Shown: piece after piece, positions 9,953-16,711 of the stretch
Layout of the letters: every line of letters begins with the position of its first letter
How positions within the stretch are numbered: position 1 is the stretch's first letter
Assembly (NCBI GenBank): GCA_036378155.1
Contig: DASUXA010000024.1
Span: 1 to 31,453 of the forward strand
Origin: DASUXA01 sp036378155
GTDB lineage: Bacteria; Actinomycetota; Actinomycetes; Mycobacteriales; Micromonosporaceae
Direction: 5' to 3'
Length of the DNA: 31,453 nt
The notes under the pieces: generated by a model
What the model saw: only the letters and a program-made list of their open reading frames with translations
Database searches by the model: none
Told to the model about the DNA's origin: nothing
Position numbers and translations under genes: made by a program

Positions 9953-9957
9953 TACCT

Positions 9958-11385
9958 GTGACGTGTCGCGCCAAGATTGTCTGCACGATGGGACCGGCCA
10001 CCGCCTCGCCTGAGCGTATCCGAGGGTTGGTCGACGCGGGGATGGATGTGGCGAGGCTCAACTTCAGCCACGGCACACACGCCGACCACGAGCGGATGTA
10101 CCGGCTGGTGCGCGACGCCGCCGAGGCCGCCGGCAAGCCCGTCGGCATCCTCGCGGACCTGCAGGGTCCGAAGATCCGGCTGGGCAAGTTCGTCGACGGA
10201 CCGGTCGACTGGCGCACCGGCGAGACCGTCGTGATCACCAGCGACGACGTGCTCGGCGACCACGACCGGGTGTCCTGCACGTACCGCCGGCTGCCCACCG
10301 AGGTGAAGTCGGGCGACCGGTTGCTGGTCGACGACGGCAAGGTGGCGCTCGAGGTCAAGTGGGTCAACGACGGTACCGACATCGAATGTCTGGTGCTGGA
10401 AGGCGGCCGGGTCTCCGACCACAAGGGTGTGTCGCTGCCGAACGTGGCGGTCAGCGTGCCGGCGCTGTCCGACAAGGACGCCGACGACCTGCGTTTCGCG
10501 CTCCAGTTGGGTGTCGACCTGGTCGCGTTGTCGTTCGTCCGGTCGCCGGACGACATCAAACTGGTCCACGAGGTCATGAACGAGGTCGGCATCCGTCGCC
10601 CGGTCATCGCCAAGATCGAGAAGCCGGAGGCGGTCGCCGCCCTGGAACAGATCGTCGACGCGTTCGACGGGGTCATGGTCGCTCGCGGCGACCTCGGCGT
10701 GGAGTTGCCGCTGGACCGCGTCCCGCTGGTACAGAAGCGCGCCGTGCAACTGTGCCGCGAGCTCGCCAAGCCGGTCATCGTGGCGACACAGATGCTCGAC
10801 TCGATGATCGAGAATTCCCGCCCGACCCGCGCCGAGGCGTCCGACGTCGCCAACGCGGTCCTCGACGGCGCCGACGCGGTCATGCTGTCCGGCGAGACCA
10901 GCGTCGGACGGTACCCGGTGCTCTCGGTCGCCACGATGGCGAAGATCGTCGCGACCACCGAGTCCGGTTCGTTCACCGCGCCGAGGCTCCAGCACGACCC
11001 GCGGACCCGAGGCGGCGCGATCACCGCCGCCGCGTCCACCATCGCCTCGTCGATCGGCGCGAAGGCCCTCGTCGCGTTCTCGACCACCGGCGACACGGTT
11101 CGTCGACTCGCCCGGCTGCACTGCTCGCTGCCGCTGATCGCGCTCACCCCGGACCCGGCGGTACGCAACCAGCTCGCGCTGTCCTGGGGGGTCCGCACCT
11201 TCCTGGTGCCGTTCGCCGCGCACACCGACGAGATGTTCCGGCAGGTCGACGAGTCGCTGCTGGAGCTCGGGCTGGCGGCGCCGGGCGACTACGTGGTGAT
11301 CGTCGCGGGCAGCCCGCCGGGCGTGCCCGGCTCCACCAACACCCTGCGGGTACACCAGATCGGCTCGCTGATCGAGGCGAAATGA
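9958..11385 (+). CDS. pyk: Pyruvate kinase
   Basis: This 475-residue cytoplasmic enzyme converts phosphoenolpyruvate and ADP to pyruvate and ATP. Family motifs in order are RAKIVCTMGPA at the N-terminus, MDVARLNFSHGTH, ILADLQGPKIRLG, the active-site segment VIAKIEKPEAV containing the catalytic lysine, VMVARGDLGVELPL, and ATQMLDSMIENSRPTRAEASDVANAVLDG followed by MLSGETSVGRYP. The C-terminal regulatory domain is complete. The GTG at 9958 was chosen because it starts right at the conserved N-terminus and lies 8 nt after a -10-like TAGCCT; a longer in-frame start at 9865 would overlap the glycosidase gene. It overlaps the next gene by 4 nt (ATGA). An adjacent pyk-tesB pair is also known from mycobacteria. 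Confidence 0.97.
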   Translation: MTCRAKIVCTMGPATASPERIRGLVDAGMDVARLNFSHGTHADHERMYRLVRDAAEAAGKPVGILADLQGPKIRLGKFVDGPVDWRTGETVVITSDDVLGDHDRVSCTYRRLPTEVKSGDRLLVDDGKVALEVKWVNDGTDIECLVLEGGRVSDHKGVSLPNVAVSVPALSDKDADDLRFALQLGVDLVALSFVRSPDDIKLVHEVMNEVGIRRPVIAKIEKPEAVAALEQIVDAFDGVMVARGDLGVELPLDRVPLVQKRAVQLCRELAKPVIVATQMLDSMIENSRPTRAEASDVANAVLDGADAVMLSGETSVGRYPVLSVATMAKIVATTESGSFTAPRLQHDPRTRGGAITAAASTIASSIGAKALVAFSTTGDTVRRLARLHCSLPLIALTPDPAVRNQLALSWGVRTFLVPFAAHTDEMFRQVDESLLELGLAAPGDYVVIVAGSPPGVPGSTNTLRVHQIGSLIEAK

Positions 11386-12263
11386 GCGACGAGGTGCTGG
11401 TCGGCCAGGCAGCGGTCGACGAGCTGCTCGGCGTCCTCGACCTGGAACGGCTGGGTGCCGGACTGTTCCGCGGCGTCAGTCCGCAGGTCGCGCCGCAGCG
11501 GGTGTACGGCGGGCAGGTCGCCGGGCAGGCGCTGGTGGCAGCCGGTCGCACCGTGGACCCGGAGCGTGCGGTGCATTCGCTGCACGGGTACTTCGTGCGA
11601 CCGGGCGACACCCGCGAGCCGATCATCTACACCGTGGAAAACGTCCGCGACGGGCGGTCGTTCTCGGTACGGCGCAGCGTGGCATTGCAGCACGACAAGC
11701 CGATCTTCTTCATGTCCGCCTCGTTCCACCGGCAGGAACAGGGACTGGAGCACCACGCGCCGATACCGCACGACGTACCGGCGCCCGACGAGGTGCCGAG
11801 CATGGCGGAGCGGCTGTCCCGGTACCCGGAACGGCTCGGCATCTGGGCGAGCATTCCGCGACCCATGGACGTGCGGTACGTGGGGGAGCCCGGCTGGGTG
11901 CGCCCCGGCGACCGACCCGCCGACGTACACCAGCGGGTGTGGATGCGCATCGACGGCAAGCTGCCCGACGACCCGCTGCTGCACGCCTGCGCGTTGACGT
12001 ACGCGTCCGACCTGACCCTGCTCGACTCGGTGCTGTCGGTCCACGGCGAGGTGTGGGGACCGGGCGGCTTCGTCGGCGCCAGCCTCGACCACGCGTTGTG
12101 GTTCCACCGCCCGTTCCGCGCCGACGACTGGTTCCTGTACGACTGCTGGAGCCCGTCCGCCTCGGGCGGGCGGGGGCTGGCGACCGGTCGGATGTTCACC
12201 GCGGACGGTCGGCACATCGCCACCGCCGTGCAGGAGGGGCTGCTGCGCCGGGTGGGCGATTAG
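11382..12263 (+). CDS. tesB: Acyl-CoA thioesterase II
   Basis: This 293-residue double hot-dog thioesterase hydrolyses acyl-CoA to free acid and CoA. Visible conserved blocks are QRVYGGQVAGQALVAAGRTV near residue 40, SLHGYFVRPGD near 65, ASDLTLLDSVL near 205 with the expected active-site aspartate, SLDHALWFHRPFRADDWFLYD near 225, and SASGGRGLATGRMFTADGRHIATAVQEGLLR at the C-terminus, which contains the catalytic glutamine. The ATG overlaps the pyk stop as ATGA, so the two are coupled. The physiological substrate is not evident from context. The length is typical for TesB. Confidence 0.95.
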   Translation: MSDEVLVGQAAVDELLGVLDLERLGAGLFRGVSPQVAPQRVYGGQVAGQALVAAGRTVDPERAVHSLHGYFVRPGDTREPIIYTVENVRDGRSFSVRRSVALQHDKPIFFMSASFHRQEQGLEHHAPIPHDVPAPDEVPSMAERLSRYPERLGIWASIPRPMDVRYVGEPGWVRPGDRPADVHQRVWMRIDGKLPDDPLLHACALTYASDLTLLDSVLSVHGEVWGPGGFVGASLDHALWFHRPFRADDWFLYDCWSPSASGGRGLATGRMFTADGRHIATAVQEGLLRRVGD

Positions 12264-12279
12264 CGGTGCCGACCGCCCT

Positions 12280-12308
12280 GATCAGCCGCTTCGCGCGGCG
12301 GGGATAAT
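12280..12308 (+). promoter_or_regulatory. Candidate leaderless promoter of the Rrf2-type gene
   Basis: GATAAT at 12303-12308 matches the -10 consensus at five of six positions and ends 6 nt before the ATG at 12315, with no ribosome binding site between. The -35 region (around 12278-12285, CTGATCAG) is weak. A small GCCGC/GCGGC hairpin (12285-12299) lies in the spacer. Confidence 0.65.
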
Positions 12309-12314
12309 CAGCTC

Positions 12315-12764
12315 ATGCGCCTGTCCGCACGGGTCGACTACGCGCTGCGCGCGGTCTGCGAACTGGCCGGCGCGCTGGACGGTCCGGTCACCGCCGAACG
12401 GATCGCCCGTGCCCAGCAGATCCCGCCGAAGTTTCTGGAAAGCATCCTGCTGCAGTTGCGGCGCGGCGGCGTCGTGCACGCGCAGCGCGGCCCCGAGGGC
12501 GGGTACTGGCTGGCCCGACCGCCCGCCGAGATCAGCCTCGCGGACGTGATCCGGGTGATCGACGGACCGCTGGCGAACGTGCGCGGGCAGCGTCCGGAGG
12601 ATCTCGGGTACCACGGACCGGCGCGCGCCCTGCAGGAGGTGTGGATCGCGTTGCGCGCCACCGAGCGCGAAGTGCTGGAACTGGTCACCGTGGCGGACGT
12701 CGCGGACGGCAAGCTGCCGGACCGGGTACGCGACCTCGCCGCCGACCCGCGCGCCTGGACCTGA
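12315..12764 (+). CDS. Rrf2-family transcriptional regulator without the Fe-S cysteine cluster
   Basis: This 149-residue protein has the Rrf2 winged helix at the N-terminus (MRLSARVDYALRAVCELA, then IPPKFLESILLQLRRGGVVHAQRGPEGGYWLARPP) and a dimerisation helix. The loop that holds three cysteines in IscR and NsrR is here INGxL-like (IDGPLANVRGQRPEDLGY) with no cysteine; the only cysteine in the protein is C15 in helix 1. It therefore probably does not carry the usual Fe-S cluster and may sense something else or need no ligand. The ATG follows a strong -10 element by 6 nt, indicating a leaderless message. Target genes are not evident, though it may regulate itself. Confidence 0.9.
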   Translation: MRLSARVDYALRAVCELAGALDGPVTAERIARAQQIPPKFLESILLQLRRGGVVHAQRGPEGGYWLARPPAEISLADVIRVIDGPLANVRGQRPEDLGYHGPARALQEVWIALRATEREVLELVTVADVADGKLPDRVRDLAADPRAWT

Positions 12765-12777
12765 CCCCGTCGGGGGT
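12764..12777 (+). terminator. Small hairpin at the stop codon of the Rrf2-type gene
   Basis: ACCCC (12764-12768) and GGGGT (12773-12777) pair around GTCG, starting on the last base of the stop codon. It is short and lacks a T-tract, so its role as a terminator is tentative. Confidence 0.35.
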
Positions 12778-12848
12778 ACGCGAACGCACGACGTGAACGC
12801 CACGGGCGTCCGCGGTCACGCGCGGTCACCGTAGCCGCACCGCGCAAG

Positions 12849-12867
12849 CCGCTCGATCGACGAGCGG
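12849..12867. terminator. Hairpin between convergent Rrf2-type and ABC permease genes
   Basis: CCGCTCG (12849-12855) and CGAGCGG (12861-12867) form a 7-bp stem with a 5-nt loop, in the gap between two convergent genes. It could terminate transcription from the ABC operon or from both sides. There is no T-tract. Confidence 0.4.
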
Positions 12868-12893
12868 TATGCGCTGCCGTTGCCGTCGGACGA

Positions 12894-13697
12894 TCAGCGC
12901 AGGTCGCGCCGGGCGAACAGGGCAGCGCCCAGCGCACCGAGCACCACGGCGACCGCCAGCGGCAGCAGCCACGCCTGCCAGGTCAGCCCGTGACGCAGCG
13001 GATCGGAGTCGATCAGCCAGTGCCACGGCGTCACCGACCGCACCGGTCGCAGTGCCGGTACCGCCGCGGCCAGCCCCTCGACGAGGTAGCCGAGCACGGC
13101 GAGGGTACTGGCGACACCCAGCGCGAGGGGTCGGCTGCCGGTCGCGGCTCCCACAACGAACGCGACCGTCGCGTAGCTGAGCGCCATCAGCGCACCGGCG
13201 ACGGTGGCCGCGATCAGGTGCGGCCAGGTGAGTCCCGTCGTCAACCCGGTCGCCGGAGCCATGGCGACCAGCCCGGCGCCGCTCACCACCGTGAGGACCG
13301 CGAGCAGGGCGACCAGCGCGACGAGCCGGGCGTACGCGACACGGACCCGGCTGACCGGGTTGGCGAGCAGCAGTTCGAGCGTTCCCGCCGCCTCGTCGCC
13401 CGCGATCGACCACGACGCGGCGCCGATCGCGAACACGAGCAGCATGACCGGCAGCAGGTTGGCGAAGAACTGGCTGTTGAGGTACCCGACGGGCGAGGTG
13501 AGCCCGCCCCCGTCGGCGAGGCCCAACAACTGCCGAACGCCCGGTGACAGTCCGGCGAAGGTGCGGTCGAGTTCGTGGTTGCCGCGCACCGTCGGGTACG
13601 CGACCGCCAGGAGCGCGACCGTCCCGAGCAGACCGAGGCTCCAGCCGATCAGCCCGATCCGGCGTCGCCGGACCGCGTGGGCGAGCACGGACAGCAT
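12894..13697 (-). CDS. ABC-2 type transporter permease
   Basis: This 267-residue membrane protein is the permease of a drug- or lipid-exporter-type ABC system. About six hydrophobic segments are visible, starting with IGLIGWSLGLLGTVALLAVAYPTV. The motif SIAGDEAAGTLELLLANPVSR near residue 95 is typical of ABC-2 permeases that act with a DrrA-like ATPase. The ATG at 13695-13697 overlaps the stop of the ATPase gene by one base. The exported compound cannot be told from the sequence. Confidence 0.9.
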   Translation of the reverse strand: MLSVLAHAVRRRRIGLIGWSLGLLGTVALLAVAYPTVRGNHELDRTFAGLSPGVRQLLGLADGGGLTSPVGYLNSQFFANLLPVMLLVFAIGAASWSIAGDEAAGTLELLLANPVSRVRVAYARLVALVALLAVLTVVSGAGLVAMAPATGLTTGLTWPHLIAATVAGALMALSYATVAFVVGAATGSRPLALGVASTLAVLGYLVEGLAAAVPALRPVRSVTPWHWLIDSDPLRHGLTWQAWLLPLAVAVVLGALGAALFARRDLR

Positions 13698-14578
13698 CAG
13701 CGCACCTCCGCTAGGAACAGGTCTTCCAGTTCGTCGCCGACGGTGTCGATGCGTACCAGTCCATCCCGGCTCGCGGCGGCGCGCAGCACCGGTCCGACCG
13801 GTCCGTCGACGACGACGGTGAGCCGGTACCCGTCGACGTCCGCCCGGACCACGCCGGGTACGCCGTCGAGCAGCCCGTCCGGTACCGGGGCGGCGTACCG
13901 CAGTTCGAGCCGGTGCCTCGCCTGGTCCAGCAGGTCGTCCACAGTCGACATGGTGACCAGCCGACCACCCCGGATGATCGCGATCCGGTCCGCGACCCGT
14001 TCCACCTCGGGCAGGACGTGCGACGAGAACAGCACCGCCGCGCCCCGTCGCGCCGCCTCGTCCACCATCGCCAGGAATTCGCGCTGGACGACGGGGTCGA
14101 GTCCGGTCGTCGGCTCATCCAGGACGAGCACGTCCGGGTCGTGCAGGAACGCCTGGACCAGCCCGACCTTCTGCCGGTTGCCCTTCGACAACGTGCCGAA
14201 CCGGCGGGTGGGGTCGAGGTCGAGCCGCTCGCACAGCTCACGGGCCCGGTCCAGTCCGACGCCGCGCAGCCGGGCGTACCAGGCGAACAGGTGATGCGCC
14301 GTCATCGCCGGTTCGACCCGGAAGTCGCCCGGCAGGTAGCCGATGCGGCGACGGACGGCGACGTCGCGTCCCGGCCACGAGCCCAGCACGGCGCACGAAC
14401 CGGAGGTGGGGCGCAGGAAGCCGAGCAGGGTGCGGATGGTCGTCGTCTTCCCGGCACCGTTCGGTCCGAGGAAGCCGACGACCTCGCCGGGCGCCACGGT
14501 GAGGGTCAGGTCGTCGACGGCGGTGAGCGACCCGTACCGCTTGGTCAGCCGGTCGATCGCGACAGCCGGCGCGCTCAT
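13697..14578 (-). CDS. ABC transporter ATP-binding protein, exporter type
   Basis: This 293-residue ATPase energises the permease encoded immediately downstream. It has Walker A (GPNGAGKTTT, near residue 40), the signature LSKGNRQKVGLVQAF near 130, Walker B with the catalytic glutamate (VLVLDEPTTGLDP, near 155), and the H-loop (SSHVLPEVERVADR, near 190). The C-terminal 80 residues are the extra domain common in DrrA/CcmA-like ATPases. The ATG at 14576-14578 overlaps the tetR stop by 4 nt. The three-gene order tetR-ATPase-permease suggests a ligand-induced efflux or stress-response pump. Confidence 0.95.
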   Translation of the reverse strand: MSAPAVAIDRLTKRYGSLTAVDDLTLTVAPGEVVGFLGPNGAGKTTTIRTLLGFLRPTSGSCAVLGSWPGRDVAVRRRIGYLPGDFRVEPAMTAHHLFAWYARLRGVGLDRARELCERLDLDPTRRFGTLSKGNRQKVGLVQAFLHDPDVLVLDEPTTGLDPVVQREFLAMVDEAARRGAAVLFSSHVLPEVERVADRIAIIRGGRLVTMSTVDDLLDQARHRLELRYAAPVPDGLLDGVPGVVRADVDGYRLTVVVDGPVGPVLRAAASRDGLVRIDTVGDELEDLFLAEVR

Positions 14579-15261
14579 CGGGACGCCTCCGGATCGGTGT
14601 CGGGTCCGGGCGGGGTCGGCGAGGTGGGGAGCGTCGGCTCGCCGCCCGGCGAGCCGAGCAGTCCGGTCGAGTACATGGTGAGCACCTCGCGCCCCCAGCG
14701 GCGCATCCCGTCGCCGGACAACGGGTCGAACCCGAGGACGTGCCTGAGTTGGTCGCGCATCAGCAGGACCGCCAGGTCGTTGGCCATCAGGACGGCGGCG
14801 CGCACGTCCGGGTCCGCACCCGGCCCGGACATCCCCGCCTCGACGAGCGCGTCGAGGGCGCCTCGGCTGAGCTGGAACAACCGCTCGAACAAGTGACGGC
14901 CGGCGGGGCTGTCGGACAGCAGCATGCGACGTAGGTATGCCGGGATCGGCGAGTCGGCGGGCAGGTGCCGGACCAGCGACTCTGCCATCGAGCCGGCGGT
15001 GGCAGGGTCGGCGAGGTCGGGCGCGTCGGGGCCGGTTAGCTCGGCGAACATCGATTCGAACGTGTCCAGTACGTGCTGGTCGACCACCTCGCGTAGCCCT
15101 TCCTTCGACCCGAAGTGATGCACGACCAGCGCTGGCGAGACGCCTGCGGCGGCGGCGATCTGTCGCAGCGTCACCGCATCCGTGCCGTGCGCCGCGAACA
15201 GTCGAAGCGCCTCGTCGCGAATGACCGCGCGGGCGGTTCGATCATCAGATGCTGATCGCAC
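14575..15261 (-). CDS. TetR-family regulator of the ABC operon
   Basis: This protein of 228 residues from the preferred start has an N-terminal TetR helix-turn-helix (VTLRQIAAAAGVSPALVVHHFGSKEGL, about residues 30-54) and a C-terminal ligand-binding region ending in a Pro/Thr-rich tail. The GTG at 15259-15261 is preferred because it lies 7 nt after a -10 element (TAGGAT) that has a good -35 (TCGACA) 17 nt upstream, pointing to a leaderless message. An ATG at 15268-15270 is possible but would lie within the -10. The gene overlaps the ATPase gene by 4 nt. A palindrome in its own promoter implies autoregulation of the whole operon. Confidence 0.93.
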   Translation of the reverse strand: MRSASDDRTARAVIRDEALRLFAAHGTDAVTLRQIAAAAGVSPALVVHHFGSKEGLREVVDQHVLDTFESMFAELTGPDAPDLADPATAGSMAESLVRHLPADSPIPAYLRRMLLSDSPAGRHLFERLFQLSRGALDALVEAGMSGPGADPDVRAAVLMANDLAVLLMRDQLRHVLGFDPLSGDGMRRWGREVLTMYSTGLLGSPGGEPTLPTSPTPPGPDTDPEASR

Positions 15262-15268
15262 GTACAGC

Positions 15269-15297
15269 ATCCTAAACAAATGTTTAGCCTGTGTCGA
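15269..15297 (-). promoter_or_regulatory. Leaderless promoter of the tetR-ABC operon
   Basis: Read on the minus strand, TCGACA (15297-15292) is a -35 matching five of six consensus bases. It is followed by a 17-nt spacer and TAGGAT (15274-15269) as -10. Seven bases later comes the GTG start. The spacer contains the operator-like palindrome. Confidence 0.75.
15272..15287. promoter_or_regulatory. TetR-type operator palindrome CTAAACA-N2-TGTTTAG
   Basis: Arms CTAAACA (15272-15278) and TGTTTAG (15281-15287) are exact reverse complements around AA. The site fills most of the spacer between the -35 and -10 of the tetR promoter, so a bound dimer would exclude RNA polymerase. It is the likely binding site of the TetR protein encoded here. 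Confidence 0.8.
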
Positions 15298-15343
15298 GGG
15301 TCGGTCCGCGACGGCGTCGACGCCGACGTGTTCGCGTGCCGCT

Positions 15344-15349
15344 TAGCCT
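15344..15349 (+). promoter_or_regulatory. -10 element of the AlkB-type gene (leaderless)
   Basis: TAGCCT ends 6 nt before the ATG at 15356, with no ribosome binding site in between. The hexamer is identical to the one before pyk. No good -35 is visible. Confidence 0.5.
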
Positions 15350-15355
15350 GGGCGA

Positions 15356-15949
15356 ATGGCGGGGATGCGCGGGGTGGTGGAACGACCCGACGGGCTCGTG
15401 TACCAGCCCGATCTGCTCACCCCCGCCGAGGAGCGAGGCGTGCTCGACGTCGTCGAGGCGATGACACTGCAGCCGGTGGTCCTCCGGGGACAGACCGCCC
15501 GCCGTACCGTCCGGCACTTCGGCTTCGACTACGGGTACGAGTCGTGGCAGCTCACGCCCACTGATCCGCTGCCCGGATCGCTGGTCTGGCTGCGCGATCG
15601 GTGCGCGGCGCTGGCGGGGCTGGACCCGGAGTCGCTGGCGCAGACCCTGGTCGCCCGGTACCCGCCCGGCGCGACCATCGGCTGGCACCGGGACGCGCCG
15701 ATGTTCGGTCCATCCGTGATCGGCGTGTCGCTCCGATCGGCGTGCGTGATGCGGTTCCAGCGCCGGGTCGGGGACCGGCGGCTGGTGTACGAACAGCAGT
15801 TGGCGCCGCGCTCGGCGTACGTGCTCGCCGGGGCCGCCCGGTCGAGCTGGCAGCACAGCATCCCGGCGGTCCCCGAGCTGCGCTTCTCGATCACGTTCCG
15901 TACGGTGCGCCGGTCCCGCGCATCGGCGTCGTCGGCTGAGCCTGGGTAG
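15356..15949 (+). CDS. AlkB-type 2-oxoglutarate/Fe(II) dioxygenase
   Basis: This 197-residue protein fits the AlkB family, which removes alkyl groups from nucleic acids by oxidation. The iron ligands are H111 and D113 (GWHRDAPMFG) and H167 (WQHSIP). The 2-oxoglutarate-binding arginines lie in RFSITFR at 176-182. The substrate-side motif RYPPGATIGWH is also typical. It is transcribed divergently from the tetR-ABC operon across about 94 nt. Its last 59 nt overlap tail-to-tail with the DUF308 gene on the opposite strand. The substrate (DNA, RNA or protein) is not determined; alkylation repair is the default reading. Confidence 0.9.
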   Translation: MAGMRGVVERPDGLVYQPDLLTPAEERGVLDVVEAMTLQPVVLRGQTARRTVRHFGFDYGYESWQLTPTDPLPGSLVWLRDRCAALAGLDPESLAQTLVARYPPGATIGWHRDAPMFGPSVIGVSLRSACVMRFQRRVGDRRLVYEQQLAPRSAYVLAGAARSSWQHSIPAVPELRFSITFRTVRRSRASASSAEPG

Positions 15950-16601
15950 TCTCGTCCGGCCCCGGCTCGCGCCCCGACCCGGGTTCGCGCCCCGGCGTCG
16001 GTTCGCGTCCCGGCTCCGCCGCGGGGACGATCCGCGGTCGCGACTCGGCTTCGTGCGCGAGGCGGCGGGCGCCGAACGCCAGCACGATGTCGCCGATCCC
16101 ACGGGCGATGGCGAGCGCCGCCACCCAGATGATCAGCAGGGCGGCGGAGCGGACGTACCGGCCGGCTGCCCAGAAGCCGAGCAGCAGTTCGACGACGCCG
16201 ACGATCAGCAGCAGCCACCACGCCTCGTTGTCGACCCGCGTGGCGATCGACACCACGATGTCGAAAAAGCCCTTGAACAGGAAGTACCAGCCGAGGAACG
16301 CGGCGATCCAGACGAACGACTGTCCCGGTCGGGCGAGGATGACGATCCCCGCGATCGCGAAGATCACCGCGAGCGCGATGTGCAGCCAGCGCCAACTCGC
16401 CCTGGTCATCGCGTACAGGATCTCCGCCAGCGCGGCGAGCAGGACCACGATGCCGGCGAGCGCGGCGACCGCCGCGACCGACACGTAGTCGAACCGCAGC
16501 ACGATCCAGCCGATGATGATCCACGCGATGCCGGTGACCAGGTACCAGTACCAGGCGAGCCGCAATGGTTGCCCGCTTCGGAACAGGCTCGACGTTGCCA
16601 T
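15891..16601 (-). CDS. DUF308 / HdeD-like six-helix membrane protein
   Basis: This 236-residue protein has about six membrane helices, beginning YWYLVTGIAWIIIGWIVL, in the paired-helix pattern of DUF308 (HdeD-like) proteins, with aromatic and glycine residues at the usual places (FVWIAAFLGWYFLFKGFFDIV). The cytoplasmic tail from about residue 180 is hydrophilic with a short repeat (EPGREP, GREPGSGREPGP) and is probably disordered. The ATG at 16599-16601 was chosen because GGAGG lies 6 nt upstream; a GTG 12 nt earlier falls in that site. Family members have been linked to acid resistance in enteric bacteria; a role here is not shown. Its 3' end overlaps the AlkB-type gene. Confidence 0.85.
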   Translation of the reverse strand: MATSSLFRSGQPLRLAWYWYLVTGIAWIIIGWIVLRFDYVSVAAVAALAGIVVLLAALAEILYAMTRASWRWLHIALAVIFAIAGIVILARPGQSFVWIAAFLGWYFLFKGFFDIVVSIATRVDNEAWWLLLIVGVVELLLGFWAAGRYVRSAALLIIWVAALAIARGIGDIVLAFGARRLAHEAESRPRIVPAAEPGREPTPGREPGSGREPGPDETTQAQPTTPMRGTGAPYGT

Positions 16602-16711
16602 GTCGACCTCCACCCCGATCGCGGCAGGTCACCGCTGGCGACCGTTGCCCGGTCAGTCCCTCTTCGGCAATGACAGCACGGTCCGCCCGGTCTGGTGGAG
16701 AAAGCGCGTAA

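Noticed and set aside
9865..9957. Upstream ATG extending pyruvate kinase by 31 residues
   Set aside because: The extension would overlap the glycosidase gene, contains no family sequence, and covers the promoter-like element; conserved sequence begins at the GTG at 9958.
15331..15356. TTCGC/GCGAA inverted repeat around the AlkB-type promoter
   Set aside because: The arms are only 5 bp and 16 nt apart, which is expected often by chance in this DNA.
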